Part shown: piece after piece, positions 35,079 through 44,767 of the stretch
Layout of the letters: every line of letters begins with the position of its first letter
Position numbering within the stretch: the stretch's first letter is position 1
From: Bacteroidota bacterium
GTDB taxonomy: Bacteria > Bacteroidota > Rhodothermia > Rhodothermales > UBA10348
Length of the DNA: 64,000 nucleotides
Direction of reading: 5' to 3'
NCBI GenBank assembly: GCA_029262835.1
Contig: JAJCYQ010000031.1
Location: forward strand, 1-64,000
The notes under the pieces: generated by a model
Databases searched by the model: none
The model's input: the letters and a program-made list of their open reading frames with translations, nothing else
What the model was told of the DNA's origin: nothing
Made by a program: the position numbers and the translations under genes

Positions 35079-35918
35079 ATGAAGATGAGTAAAAAGATCA
35101 TTACACGATTTGCACCGACGCCGAGCGGATTCCTGCACATGGGAAACGTCTGGAACCTGCTCATCGCCGAACAGCTCGCCCGCGGTGAGGATGGAGCGCT
35201 TTGGCTGCGGATTGACGACCTTGACCGGGCCCGCTACCGCCGCGCCTATGCCGAGGACATATTCCGTGTGGCCGAGTGGCTGGGGGTCACGTTCGATGGT
35301 GGTCCCCGGAGCGTGCGCGATTTCGAAACCAACTGGTCGCAGGCCCGCCGAATGGACCGCTACCGGGAGGCGCTCCGCACTCTGGCCACAAGCGGCCATC
35401 TGTTCGCGTGTACGTGCTCGCGGCGCGACATCGCCACGCAGTCGGTGGACGGCGACTACCCGGGGACGTGTCGGGACGCAGGCATCCCGCTTGACGCGCC
35501 ACGGGCCGCGTGGCGCTTCCGCCTGGATGCAGGGCCGCACGCACTCCATCCGGCCGCGCATGCCGACCCCGTTGTGCGCCGGCGCGACGGAAGCCCCGCG
35601 TACCACGTCGCGACCATCGTCGACGACGTCGACATGGGAATGACGCACATTGTCCGGGGGCGCGACCTTGAAGCATCGACCCATGTACAGCGCGTCCTGG
35701 CCAGCGCCATGGGTGACGCATTCAGCCGCTTCTGCCAGATCACCTTCCTGCACCACGACCTGCTCCTGGCGCCCGGTGGCGAAAAGCTGTCCAAGTCGGC
35801 AGGCGCAGGCGCCGAAAGCCTGCTCACGAGCCGCCGCCTGTCAGCGGCCGGTGTGCGCCAGCAGTTCGACGCGTGGCGGCGCACCCACGGCCCGGTCACC
35901 GATTCGCCTCACTCCTGA
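35079..35918 (+). CDS. gluQ: Glutamyl-Q tRNA(Asp) synthetase-like protein
   Basis: A 279-residue paralogue of the GluRS catalytic core without an anticodon-binding domain, which fits GluQ-RS, the enzyme that glutamylates queuosine in tRNA-Asp. [14 protein letters not shown] carries the HIGH-type motif, [10 protein letters not shown] the EDxD-like region, CTCSRRD...YPGTC the zinc ligands, and KLSKSAG the KMSKS-type loop. The last 10 bases overlap the convergent acs gene. ATG at 35085 is an alternative start. Confidence 0.9.
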   Translation: MKMSKKIITRFAPTPSGFLHMGNVWNLLIAEQLARGEDGALWLRIDDLDRARYRRAYAEDIFRVAEWLGVTFDGGPRSVRDFETNWSQARRMDRYREALRTLATSGHLFACTCSRRDIATQSVDGDYPGTCRDAGIPLDAPRAAWRFRLDAGPHALHPAAHADPVVRRRDGSPAYHVATIVDDVDMGMTHIVRGRDLEASTHVQRVLASAMGDAFSRFCQITFLHHDLLLAPGGEKLSKSAGAGAESLLTSRRLSAAGVRQQFDAWRRTHGPVTDSPHS

Positions 35919-37849
35919 CGCCGGTTCGTGACCAGGTCGGTGACGACATCCGGATCGGCGAGCGTCGACGTGTCGCCCAGCGCTTCGTGCTCGCCGGCGG
36001 CAATCTTGCGCAGAATGCGGCGCATGATCTTGCCGCTTCGGGTTTTTGGAAGCGACGGCGCAAACTGGATGAAGTCGGGCGAGGCAATGGGTCCTATCAC
36101 GCGGCGCACCTGGTCGCGCAGTTCCTTTCTGAGCGCATCGTCCGGCGTGACGCCCCTGTTCAGCGTCACGTAGCAGTAAATACCCTGCCCTTTAATATCG
36201 TGCGGCATGCCCACGACGGCGGCCTCGGCCACCGTATGATGGGCGACGAGCGCACTTTCAACCTCGGCCGTTCCCATCCGGTGGCCGGACACATTGATCA
36301 CGTCATCGACCCGGCCCGTGATCCAGAAGTACCCGTCCGTGTCGCGACGGCATCCATCGCCCGTGAAATAATAGTTGTCAAACGCCGAGAAGTAGGTCTG
36401 CATGAAGCGTCCGTGGTCGCGATAGATGGTGCGGGCCTGCCCCGGCCAGGATGCCTTGATGGCCAGGATGCCTTCGGCCTCCCCTTCCATCTCCTGCCCA
36501 GAGGCATCCAGAACAACGGGCTGGACACCGAAGAACGGCAGCGTAGCCGACCCCGGTTTCTGCGGAATGGCCGCGCCGAGCGGCGTGATCATGATGCCGC
36601 CGGTCTCTGTCTGCCACCACGTATCGACCACCGGGCAGCGCCCCTCCCCCACCACCTCGTGGTACCACCGCCAGGCTTCCGGGTTTATGGGCTCGCCGAC
36701 CGTGCCAAGCAGCCGCAACGACGAGCGGTCGGCCCGCTCCACGAACTCATTTCCCTGCCGCATGAGCGCCCGAATGGCCGTTGGTGCCGTGTAGAACTGG
36801 TTCACACCATGCTTCTCCACCACCTGCCAGAAGCGCGACGCATCGGGCCACGTTGGAACGCCTTCGAAGAACACCTGGGTCGCCCCGTTGATGAGCGGTC
36901 CATAGACCATATACGTATGCCCGGTAATCCAGCCGACGTCGGCCGTGCACCAGTAGATGTCGCCTGCGCGGTAGTCGAATACGTATTCATGTGTAATCGA
37001 TGCGTAGACCTGGTACCCGCCCGTCGTGTGGAGCAGTCCCTTGGGTTTCCCCGTCGATCCGGACGTGTACAGAATGAAGAGCGGGTCCTCGGCGTCCATG
37101 GGCTCGGCCACACAGATGGCGCTTGCCGCTTCACGGGCCTCATGGTACCAGACGTCGCGTCCTTCCTGCATGGAAACGTCGCGCCCACTGCGTTGCACTA
37201 CGAGCACCGTGTGTACATCCGGACAGTCGTCCAGCGCTTTGTCCGTATTCGACTTGAGCGGCACGAATCCGCCCGCCCGAAGCCCTTCATCGGCCGTAAT
37301 GACGACATGGGACGCGCCGTCCTTGATTCGGCTCGCCAGGGCGTCCGGCGAGAATCCACCAAAAACAACCGAGTGCACGGCCCCGATGCGCGCGCACGCG
37401 AGCATGGCGACGGCAGCTTCCGGGATCATGGGAAGGTAGATGGTAACCCGGTCTCCCTTCGTGATCCCCCTCTCCTTCAGAATGTTGGCCATGCGGCAGA
37501 CGTCATCGTGCAACTGGCGGTACGTGATGTGCCGGGCGGCCTCATCCGGGTTGTCGGGCTCGAAAATGAGCGCCGTCCGGTCGGCGTGCTGATCCAGGTG
37601 CCGATCGAGCGCATTGTAGCAGGCGTTCGTCTTCCCGCCCCGGTACCAGGAAATGTGTACGTTGCCCGGCGCATAACTCACATCGCGCACGACGTTGAAC
37701 GGCTCAAACCACACAATCCGATCGGCCTCACGCTTCCAGAACGCATCGGGCTCTTCCACGGACTGCCGGTACAGGTCGTCATAGTCCGCTCGGCGCTTGA
37801 TGTGAGCGTGCTCGCGGTAGGCATCACTTGCTGAAAACAGGTCTGTCAT
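35909..37849 (-). CDS. acs: Acetyl-CoA synthetase (AMP-forming)
   Basis: Activates acetate to acetyl-CoA through acetyl-AMP. The 646-residue protein has the normal Acs length, the ANL core motif [11 protein letters not shown] (about residue 240), WQTETGGIM, the [23 protein letters not shown] hinge region in two parts, and the C-terminal SGKIMRR with the acetylatable Lys. ATG at 37849 ([15 protein letters not shown]) is chosen; the frame extends upstream but overlaps the SDR gene on the other strand. Convergent overlap with gluQ is 10 bases. Confidence 0.96.
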   Translation of the reverse strand: MTDLFSASDAYREHAHIKRRADYDDLYRQSVEEPDAFWKREADRIVWFEPFNVVRDVSYAPGNVHISWYRGGKTNACYNALDRHLDQHADRTALIFEPDNPDEAARHITYRQLHDDVCRMANILKERGITKGDRVTIYLPMIPEAAVAMLACARIGAVHSVVFGGFSPDALASRIKDGASHVVITADEGLRAGGFVPLKSNTDKALDDCPDVHTVLVVQRSGRDVSMQEGRDVWYHEAREAASAICVAEPMDAEDPLFILYTSGSTGKPKGLLHTTGGYQVYASITHEYVFDYRAGDIYWCTADVGWITGHTYMVYGPLINGATQVFFEGVPTWPDASRFWQVVEKHGVNQFYTAPTAIRALMRQGNEFVERADRSSLRLLGTVGEPINPEAWRWYHEVVGEGRCPVVDTWWQTETGGIMITPLGAAIPQKPGSATLPFFGVQPVVLDASGQEMEGEAEGILAIKASWPGQARTIYRDHGRFMQTYFSAFDNYYFTGDGCRRDTDGYFWITGRVDDVINVSGHRMGTAEVESALVAHHTVAEAAVVGMPHDIKGQGIYCYVTLNRGVTPDDALRKELRDQVRRVIGPIASPDFIQFAPSLPKTRSGKIMRRILRKIAAGEHEALGDTSTLADPDVVTDLVTNRRQE

Positions 37850-37886
37850 GGCGTATGTTGGATTCGATTTACATGGACAAGATAGT

Positions 37887-38669
37887 ATGCGGACTGTTGT
37901 TGTGACCGGAGCCGCCTCGGGTGTTGGACGGGGCCTTGCCGAGCGCTTTCTGGCGGCCGGTGACCGCGTAGTGGGCATCGATATCCAGGAGGCTGAGCTG
38001 CGGGCCATGGCAGGTGCGTGGCCGGGCGCATTCCATGCGGTCACCTGCGACCTGACCCGGCCACACGACCTCGAGCGTGCGGCGAAGGAGGCCGAATCGG
38101 CCACTGGCAGTGTCGACATTCTCATTCACAGCGCCGGCATCGTAGCCGGAAGGGCAGTCGCCGAGGTCGACAACGATACGCTGGAGCGTATTTTCCGCGT
38201 CAACGTGTTTGCCCCGTTCACGCTCACGCGGCTCCTGCTCCCCGGCATGCTCCGCGCGGGACGAGGCCACGTGGTCACGGTGGCATCGGCCGGCGGTCTG
38301 GTCGCTACAACGCGCATGGCCGCCTACGCATCGAGCAAATTCGCGGCCGTCGGCTTTGATGAAGCCCTCCGCCTCGAACTCGGCCGCCTCGGCGCGCCCA
38401 TCGCGACGACCGTCATCTGCCCCTATTATATTGACACGGGCATGTTTTCGGGCGTCCGGACCCGATTCTCATGGCTCCTGCCCATACTCTCGACAGACGA
38501 AGCGGTAGCGCGCATGTACCGCGCCATAGAAAAGCGCCGCAAACGGCTCATTATGCCGCGCTTCGTCTACGCCGTGTTCCTGGCCCGCCTGCTGCCGGTC
38601 ACCTGGTTCGATACACTCATGTCCTTTCTCGGCGTTACGTCATCCATGGATGAATTCCGCGGGCGCTGA
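37887..38669 (+). CDS. Short-chain dehydrogenase/reductase (SDR16C-like)
   Basis: A 260-residue classical SDR starting at ATG 37887. [10 protein letters not shown] is the nucleotide-binding glycine motif, IHSAG the NxAG equivalent, and Ser plus YASSK the catalytic residues. [13 protein letters not shown] after the active site resembles retinol/17-beta-hydroxysteroid dehydrogenases of the SDR16C group, so a lipid or isoprenoid alcohol substrate is plausible but not shown. A late hydrophobic segment ([13 protein letters not shown]) may associate with membrane. Its 3' end overlaps the convergent pabBC gene by 30 bases. Confidence 0.88.
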   Translation: MRTVVVTGAASGVGRGLAERFLAAGDRVVGIDIQEAELRAMAGAWPGAFHAVTCDLTRPHDLERAAKEAESATGSVDILIHSAGIVAGRAVAEVDNDTLERIFRVNVFAPFTLTRLLLPGMLRAGRGHVVTVASAGGLVATTRMAAYASSKFAAVGFDEALRLELGRLGAPIATTVICPYYIDTGMFSGVRTRFSWLLPILSTDEAVARMYRAIEKRRKRLIMPRFVYAVFLARLLPVTWFDTLMSFLGVTSSMDEFRGR

Positions 38670-40583
38670 GCCGACGATGGCATTGGTCAGGACAATCTCA
38701 TCGGCGCTGGCCACGTCTTCCGGCGTGAGAGGCACTTCCTGGACGCACTGCCCGTCGCGGGCGTGCCGCTCGGCCATGAAGGCGGCGCGCGCCGTACCCG
38801 GGAGCAGGCCGCTTTCGACGGGCGGCGTCATCCACCGCTCGCCACGCCGGATGAACAGGTTTGTAATGCTCCCCTCGGTCACGTGCCCCGCCTCGTTGAC
38901 GAGCAGCGCGTCGAACCAGCCGCGATCTACCGCGACGCTCCGAGCCCTGTCATATTCGGGTCGATGCGTCGTTTTGTGTCGGAGGAACACGCTCTGCCCT
39001 TCGACCCGGACGCCCGCAAGTCCTACCGCGAGGCGCTTACCGGCCACATTCCGACCATCCGGCAGCGACTGCACCTGGAAATCGAGGTCTCCCCTCGGCC
39101 CGACCGTGAGGCGAAGACGCACGGCGCTCGGGCTCTCCTCGTTCCTGGCCGCCTCGTTCCTGGCCGACTCACGTGCCACGCGCTCCACAGCCAACCGGAT
39201 ACCCTCCACCCCGATATCCCAACCAAAATACCGGGCCGATGCGTCGAGCCTGTCCATGTGCGCGCCCAGCCGGCACACCCGCCCGTTCTCCAAGCGCATG
39301 GTCTCCAGCAGCCTGAACGGCGGACGGGGCGCGGTCAGGAATCGGGTTTTGAGAAGCGTCTCGTCATACTCCTCCGCGGCATTGGAGTCCCATACAATAC
39401 CTGCCCCGGCGCCCAGCCGCAGGCGACCATCGCGCACGAGCGCCGTGCGGATGGCCACATTGAAACAGGCCGAGCCATCCGGCGCCACGTACCCGATGGC
39501 TCCGCAGTAGACGCCGCGCGGCGCGCCTTCGAGCTGATCAATCCGCTGCATGGCCCGCTGCTTCGGCGCGCCCGTCACCGATCCGCAGGGAAAGAGGGCG
39601 CTGAATACATCGGCCAGCGGGACACTGGCGCTACTACCAGTCGCTCCGCCACGACCGCCCCCCTTGCCCGTCGCTGCGCGCCCCGCCCGCTCCAGGTCAC
39701 CCTCCACGGTCGACGTCATCTGGAGCACCGAGCCGTACGTCTCCACCTCAAAAAGCACCGGTACGCGGACCGACCCCGGCGTGCAGATGCGGGAGAGATC
39801 ATTGCGCAACAGGTCCACGATCATCAGATTTTCGGCGCGACTTTTCGCATCGGCGCGCAGCCAATCGGCGCGCTCGGCATCCTCCGCCACGGTAAGCCCG
39901 CGCGCGGATGTGCCTTTCATGGGACGCGTCCGAATACGCTGCCGACCGGCGTCCATCTCGAAAAACAGCTCGGGCGACCAACTGAGAATTTCCGTGCGAC
40001 CACCCCCACCGTCACTACCGTCCTCGCTTGGGCCTTCGTCCCCATAAGCAATCCGCGCTGCATACGGCACCGGATGACGCTCCAGGATATGGGCGTGAAG
40101 CGTTTCGGGGGCGGCGTGGAGCGGGCCTTCAAACGCCGTCGTGTAGTTGATCTGGTACACATCCCCCTCGCGGATGAGCGCGCGGACCCGCTCCACGCCG
40201 CCCATGAACGCTTCACGCCCCGCCAGTTCTTCAAGGGGACCTACAAAGTCCTTCTGTAAGGGCGACGCGCCTCGGAACGTGTCCGGCGCAGCCTCACCAG
40301 TCGGCGCAGCCTCGCCAGCCGGCACGCCGCGATCCACATCGGCATAAATCCCGAACCACGCGTACGGCACGCGCCACTCGGGCGGTCCCGCGTCGTAGGA
40401 CACATGACCCGCGGCGTAGTACCCGTCGGCTACGTACGCATCGACCCGGTCCAGCAACGGCGCCACCTCGGCACGCGTGTCGGCGCGGAGCACATGTATT
40501 GGCGCACGGAATGCCAGTGGGCCCCATGCCCCATGGAGTACAACCGTCCCGCGGCCATCGGAAGCAGGTTCAATAGCTGTCAT
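38640..40583 (-). CDS. pabB: Aminodeoxychorismate synthase PabB fused to aminodeoxychorismate lyase PabC
   Basis: A 647-residue bifunctional folate enzyme. The PabB half (about 1-400) has GDVYQINYT, the RPMKGT motif of chorismate-utilising enzymes, ENLMIVDLLRNDLSRIC, GSVTGAPKQRAM and EEYDETLLK. The C-terminal PLP fold-IV half (about 410-645) has the PabC-type LGAHMDRLDASARYFG, a catalytic Lys in RHKTTHRPEYD and NEAGHVTEGSITNLFI. Together they would turn chorismate into p-aminobenzoate, with a PabA amidotransferase encoded elsewhere. ATG at 40583 is preferred to TTG at 40592; it overlaps the GH109-like gene by 14 bases. Confidence 0.93.
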   Translation of the reverse strand: MTAIEPASDGRGTVVLHGAWGPLAFRAPIHVLRADTRAEVAPLLDRVDAYVADGYYAAGHVSYDAGPPEWRVPYAWFGIYADVDRGVPAGEAAPTGEAAPDTFRGASPLQKDFVGPLEELAGREAFMGGVERVRALIREGDVYQINYTTAFEGPLHAAPETLHAHILERHPVPYAARIAYGDEGPSEDGSDGGGGRTEILSWSPELFFEMDAGRQRIRTRPMKGTSARGLTVAEDAERADWLRADAKSRAENLMIVDLLRNDLSRICTPGSVRVPVLFEVETYGSVLQMTSTVEGDLERAGRAATGKGGGRGGATGSSASVPLADVFSALFPCGSVTGAPKQRAMQRIDQLEGAPRGVYCGAIGYVAPDGSACFNVAIRTALVRDGRLRLGAGAGIVWDSNAAEEYDETLLKTRFLTAPRPPFRLLETMRLENGRVCRLGAHMDRLDASARYFGWDIGVEGIRLAVERVARESARNEAARNEESPSAVRLRLTVGPRGDLDFQVQSLPDGRNVAGKRLAVGLAGVRVEGQSVFLRHKTTHRPEYDRARSVAVDRGWFDALLVNEAGHVTEGSITNLFIRRGERWMTPPVESGLLPGTARAAFMAERHARDGQCVQEVPLTPEDVASADEIVLTNAIVGSAPAEFIHG

Positions 40584-41967
40584 CGAGGGCAAAAACCGGC
40601 TCGCGGGTCATCCACCGGCCGCGCGTGAAGTCCGGGAACGGCTGCACGGCGCCTCCTGCTGCAATAGACAATTCCGACAGCGGTGTAATCGCGCTCCAGG
40701 CGGCCGCATCGTAGGCGTCGAGCGGCGTATCGGCACCCGCCTTGATGGCTTCCACGAATGCATGATCGACGAAGAAGTCCATTCCGCCGTGCCCGGCGCC
40801 CGTCGCGCGGTCCTCGTATCGTTTCCACAGCGGGTGGTCGTACTTCTCGAGCCAGGCGTTCGCATCCTCCCATTGATGCTTCGGGCTGCGGCCTTCTATG
40901 TGGAGTTTGTCCATGACATCCATCCAGAGCCCATCGGTACCCTGCACCCGGAATCCGAGCGAGTACGGCCGCGGACTATTGGTGTCATGCTTCACAATAA
41001 TGCTCTCGCCATGCTGCGTCTGGATGGTGGAGGTGACGATGTCGCCGAGCTTGAAACGCACCTTCGCATTCGGGTGGTCCGTTCCGGCCTGATCCACAAT
41101 GTATTTGTGCAGACCGCGGGATTTGGTCGCCACCGATGACATGGCCGTGAACCGGTTGCCGCGGTTGATATCCAGGTAGACGCCCACCGGACCAATTCCA
41201 TGCGTCGGGTAAATGTCCCCGTTGCGGTGCACCGAGTGCCAGGTCCGCCATTTGGCCTCGGAAAACCCCTTCTCACCAAACTCTACCCCACCGCCGTAGG
41301 GCTGCCGCCCGTTGTTGAACTTGACTTCGCGCAGGTCATGCTGGTAGCCGCACTCGAGGAAGAGCAGTTCGCCGAAGAGCCCCTCACGCACCATCTGCAG
41401 AATGGCCATCACGTCGCGGCGGTAACAGACATTCTCCATGATCATGCACGGCATGCCGGTCGATTCATACGTATTGACCAGGTCCCAGCACTCTTCGAGC
41501 GTGTTCGCCGCGGACACTTCCACGCCTGCATATTTACCCGCCTGCATGACGCCCACGGCCATTCGCGTGTGCCACAGCCAGGGTGTCGATATGATGACGC
41601 CGTCCAGGTCGTCGCGCGCAATCATATCCTCCCAGGCATGGTCGCTGCCCGTATACACCTCGGCGCCAGGCCGACCCGCGTCTACCAGGAGCTGCTGCGA
41701 CGCTGCAATGGCATCTGGATCTATATCACAGATGGCGGGAATCTCGGTGTCGCTCCGCAGACTCACGAGGCGCAGGTGCTCCCGGCCGCGAAGCCCTGTG
41801 CCAATAAACCCGATACGGGCCTTCGCGCGGGGCGTTCGGGTGAAGCGGGCATTGCTGGATGCCGGAGCCGACGCCAGATCACGCGTGCCGGCCAGGACGC
41901 CGCGGGCGCCGAGCGAAGCGCCAGCGCCAGCCACAGCGCCAGCCGATAAGAAGGTTCTACGGTCCAT
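40570..41967 (-). CDS. Gfo/Idh/MocA protein of the GH109 glycosidase type, Tat-exported
   Basis: A 465-residue NAD-dependent protein with a Tat signal (MDRRTFLSAGAVAG). The Rossmann motif IGFIGTGLRGREHL (about 53-66) is followed by WLWHTRMAV and ENVCYRRDVMAILQMVREG. GGGVEFGEKGFSEAKWRTWHS, THGIGPV and DINRGNRFT are features of glycosyl hydrolase family 109, whose known members are alpha-N-acetylgalactosaminidases acting by a transient NAD redox step. Periplasmic sugar release is likely, but the exact sugar is not known. It overlaps pabBC downstream although the roles seem unrelated. Confidence 0.88.
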   Translation of the reverse strand: MDRRTFLSAGAVAGAGASLGARGVLAGTRDLASAPASSNARFTRTPRAKARIGFIGTGLRGREHLRLVSLRSDTEIPAICDIDPDAIAASQQLLVDAGRPGAEVYTGSDHAWEDMIARDDLDGVIISTPWLWHTRMAVGVMQAGKYAGVEVSAANTLEECWDLVNTYESTGMPCMIMENVCYRRDVMAILQMVREGLFGELLFLECGYQHDLREVKFNNGRQPYGGGVEFGEKGFSEAKWRTWHSVHRNGDIYPTHGIGPVGVYLDINRGNRFTAMSSVATKSRGLHKYIVDQAGTDHPNAKVRFKLGDIVTSTIQTQHGESIIVKHDTNSPRPYSLGFRVQGTDGLWMDVMDKLHIEGRSPKHQWEDANAWLEKYDHPLWKRYEDRATGAGHGGMDFFVDHAFVEAIKAGADTPLDAYDAAAWSAITPLSELSIAAGGAVQPFPDFTRGRWMTREPVFALDDSY

Positions 41968-42099
41968 ATTGAATGGCGATGTCTGTAAGATTCGAGTGAC
42001 AGGAAGCCGTCAATCTACGACGTGGAGGCGTTTCGAGGAACCGAGCCGTAACCACGCCTCTGCTTTACACGTCCCATCCGGTGGCGTAGATTGCGCCCC

Positions 42100-43905
42100 A
42101 TGCAGTTCTCTCCACTCGACTGGGCCGTGATGGCGGCGTTTTTCGCCGTATCCATCGGAATAGGACTTTCCGTTGCGCGGAAAGCGGGCCGTGATTTCGA
42201 TTCGTTTTTCCTGGGTGGGAGGAACATGCCGTGGTGGCTGCTCGGTGTGTCGATGGTCGCTACAACGTTCAGCACCGATACGCCGAACCTGGTCACCGAC
42301 CTCGTTCGCAGTTCGGGTGTCGTCGGGAACTGGGCGTGGTGGGCCTTCCTGCTGACCGGGATGCTGACTGTTTTCCTGTATGCGCGGCTGTGGCGGCGCT
42401 CCGGGGTCGTGACAGATGTCGAGTTCTACGAAATCCGGTATTCCGGCAGGCTTGCCGCCTTTTTGCGAGGGTTCCGGGCGGTGTACCTGGGCATCCTGTT
42501 CAATATCCTGATCATGGCATCGGTGACGCTTGCCGCCATAAAGATCGGCAGCATCATGATGGGCTGGTCGCCGCTCCAGACGGTCGTCATTGCTGCGAGC
42601 GTGACCATGGTCTACTCGGCCGTCGGTGGCCTGAGGGGCGTCGTGCTGACAGATCTGATCCAGTTCGCCATGGCCATGACCGGTTCCATCTGGGCGACCA
42701 TCCACGTCCTCGGACTGCCCGAAGTCGGCGGACTCGGCGCGCTGCTCGAGCACCCCAACGTCGTCCCGAAACTGGACTTCCTGCCCGACTTTTCCACCAT
42801 GCGGATGGATGACCTCGTGCCGCTCTTCATTATACCGCTGGCCGTGCAGTGGTGGGCGGCCTACTATCCGGGAGCGGAACCCGGCGGTGGTGGATACATC
42901 GTGCAGCGCATGCTCTCGGCCCGTGACGAGAAGAACGCCCTCGGCGCGACGTTCCTTTTCAATGCGCTGCACTATGCGCTTCGACCGTGGCCCTGGATAT
43001 TGATTGCGCTGGCATCCATGATCGTCTTCCCCGACCTGGCATCGATTGCCGAGCGGTTTCCGGATGTCCCCGAACAGGTGGTGCGTAACGACCTGGCCTA
43101 CCCGGCCATGCTGACCTTCCTGCCCGCTGGCCTGCTCGGACTCGTCGTGACGTCGCTGGCTGCGGCGTACATGTCGACCATGTCCACACAGGTCAACTGG
43201 GGTGCGAGCATTATTGTCAATGATATATATGAGCGGTTCGTGAACCCAACGGCATCGGAAGAGCGGCAGGTTTGGATGGGTCGACTCTGGACGGTCATTC
43301 TGATGACGGTCGCGTGTACACTCGCCCTGTTTTTGGAAAATGCCCTGCAGGTCTTTGAAATCCTGGTCCAGATCGGGGCCGGAACCGGACTGTTGTTCAT
43401 CCTGCGCTGGTACTGGTGGCGCGTGAACGCCGCCTCGGAACTCACAGCCATGATCGTGTCGTTTCTCGTGGCCGTTGTCTTCCAGGTATTCGACGGCTTT
43501 GGTATGCCAACCTGGGGGCAACTCGTCTCCGGCGTCGGCATTACGACGCTCGCCTGGGTCTCGGTGGCGTTTTTCGGCCCAAAAACGGAGATGAGCACAC
43601 TGGTCTCCTTCGTACAGAAAATCCGTCCAGGTGGGCCCGGGTGGACGGCCGTTACGAGCGTCATGGAACAGCGTGGACAGGAGTCCGGCTTCTACGGCGA
43701 GAGCGGCCAGCCCGGGTCCGCAGACGGTGAACTGCCTGCCTCTTTATTGGCGGCGTTCCTTGGCGTTGTGGCCATCTACGGCGTGCTGTTCACAACTGGA
43801 TACGCCCTCTATGGGCAATGGGGCGCCGCCGCGCTGACCGGTACGCTGGCCCTTGCCGCCGGGCTTTGGCTCGCGCGACTGTGGCGGCGGATTTCATTTC
43901 TGTAG
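42100..43905 (+). CDS. Sodium:solute symporter (SSS family)
   Basis: A 601-residue inner-membrane transporter with about 14 hydrophobic segments. The first helix (DWAVMAAFFAVSIGIGLSVA), the DFDSFFLGGRNMPWWLLGVSM stretch in two parts and ATTFSTDTP are typical of SSS/SLC5 proteins in Bacteroidota clusters for sugars or polyols. The substrate is unknown. It is divergent from the GH109-like gene with 132 bases between starts, so it may import the sugar that enzyme releases. ATG at 42100 is preferred to TTG at 42091. Confidence 0.92.
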   Translation: MQFSPLDWAVMAAFFAVSIGIGLSVARKAGRDFDSFFLGGRNMPWWLLGVSMVATTFSTDTPNLVTDLVRSSGVVGNWAWWAFLLTGMLTVFLYARLWRRSGVVTDVEFYEIRYSGRLAAFLRGFRAVYLGILFNILIMASVTLAAIKIGSIMMGWSPLQTVVIAASVTMVYSAVGGLRGVVLTDLIQFAMAMTGSIWATIHVLGLPEVGGLGALLEHPNVVPKLDFLPDFSTMRMDDLVPLFIIPLAVQWWAAYYPGAEPGGGGYIVQRMLSARDEKNALGATFLFNALHYALRPWPWILIALASMIVFPDLASIAERFPDVPEQVVRNDLAYPAMLTFLPAGLLGLVVTSLAAAYMSTMSTQVNWGASIIVNDIYERFVNPTASEERQVWMGRLWTVILMTVACTLALFLENALQVFEILVQIGAGTGLLFILRWYWWRVNAASELTAMIVSFLVAVVFQVFDGFGMPTWGQLVSGVGITTLAWVSVAFFGPKTEMSTLVSFVQKIRPGGPGWTAVTSVMEQRGQESGFYGESGQPGSADGELPASLLAAFLGVVAIYGVLFTTGYALYGQWGAAALTGTLALAAGLWLARLWRRISFL

Positions 43906-43947
43906 AAGCCCGTTGAAAAACCATCGCACACCCGTCTTCGGCGCGGC

Positions 43948-44113
43948 GCAGGTTCAGCCTTCAAAACCCGGGCAGGTGATATATGGGTTGAAGACACGCT
44001 GCACCAAAGAAGCAGGCTCATCTTTCAAAGTCTGAAGGATGAGCCTGCTTCTCAGGCCAACCCTCGCCAGCGCAATGGTGTTACTTTCTCGATTTATGCA
44101 GGCTCAGCCTTCA
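43948..44113. repeat. Dispersed 16-base repeat GCAGGYTCAGCCTTCA
   Basis: Two copies at 43948-43963 and 44098-44113 match at 15 of 16 bases. A shorter related piece, GCAGGCTCAT, forms part of the hairpin arm at 44012-44021 and reappears inverted in the other arm. The repeats flank the hairpin and may be the remains of a small mobile or terminator-like element. Confidence 0.5.
44009..44051. terminator. Long hairpin at the end of the symporter gene
   Basis: Positions 44009-44027 pair with 44033-44051 in a 19-bp stem with one G-U pair and a 5-base loop. The core arms are GAAGCAGGCTCATC and GATGAGCCTGCTTC. It lies about 100 bases beyond the symporter stop. No T-run follows, so it is either a terminator of unusual type or a repeat-element hairpin. 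Confidence 0.5.
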
Positions 44114-44203
44114 TGGGCCGGGAAGCCAGGAAATCGGGCGCCACCCTCGGATCCGAGCGCTATAGCATCTTGGCGCACTGGCGCACTGGCGCACGTTGGA
44201 TCT

Positions 44204-44767
44204 TCAACCAGATCCCGTCCGCGGCCCTCCCGACGGCCTCTTCCGCGGCCCACCGCCCGGCTTGTTTTTCCGGCGCCGAGAACGAAAGGGCAGAATGAAC
44301 AGCCACAATCCCGTAACGAGCAGTACCAGCAGGCCCACGCCGCTCGGTAAAAACAATCCCAGTTTCGTCCAGTCACCCCCGAACCAGGACCCGTCATGCA
44401 ACGCCTCTATGACATCGCTCCGACGGTAGGCGGTATGCAGCACCTCGCCTGTACCCAGATCAATCTGGACCTCCCAGTCGCTGTGCAGACGGACTTTCAC
44501 GACGCCCTTGCCGGGCCTGACGTCGAGGCGATCTATATCGTCCCACGACGCGACGTCAAACTGCGGATGGTCCCGCATGACCGCCAGGATGTCGCTGAGC
44601 TCCACCACCGGTTCCGTGCCCGTGCCGCGGAATTCATCCGGCTGCACCCAGGACGACTGCTTCTTGATCTGGAGCAACAGTCCGGTCACGACGACGATCA
44701 GCATGGGCACGAGTATGCCAATGCCAATCCAGTAGTGGATTTTGCGGGTCGACCTGTTGAGATTCAT
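44204..44767 (-). CDS. PepSY-associated membrane protein
   Basis: A 187-residue protein with an N-terminal helix (about 11-32, IHYWIGIGILVPMLIVVVTG), an exposed PepSY-like domain (about 55-125) and a second helix (about 137-160) followed by a basic, proline- and glycine-rich tail. The RKIHYWIG start and TGLLL turn are typical of PepSY_TM proteins found with iron uptake or redox systems. Function is unknown. The start overlaps the icd stop by 4 bases, so it is the downstream partner in a two-gene unit. Confidence 0.83.
   Translation of the reverse strand: MNLNRSTRKIHYWIGIGILVPMLIVVVTGLLLQIKKQSSWVQPDEFRGTGTEPVVELSDILAVMRDHPQFDVASWDDIDRLDVRPGKGVVKVRLHSDWEVQIDLGTGEVLHTAYRRSDVIEALHDGSWFGGDWTKLGLFLPSGVGLLVLLVTGLWLFILPFRSRRRKNKPGGGPRKRPSGGPRTGSG

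Larger units (their letters stand above)
43906..44203. other. Convergent intergenic gap with short repeats
   Basis: A 298-base non-coding stretch between the SSS symporter and the PepSY gene, which converge here. It contains a 16-base motif present twice, a long hairpin (listed separately) and a short direct duplication (GGCGCACT copies near 44174-44192). I see no gene or RNA of known type in it. Confidence 0.6.

Noticed and set aside
35873-37834. 653-codon frame opposite acs
   Set aside because: It mirrors a strongly conserved acetyl-CoA synthetase gene and has no protein-like motifs.
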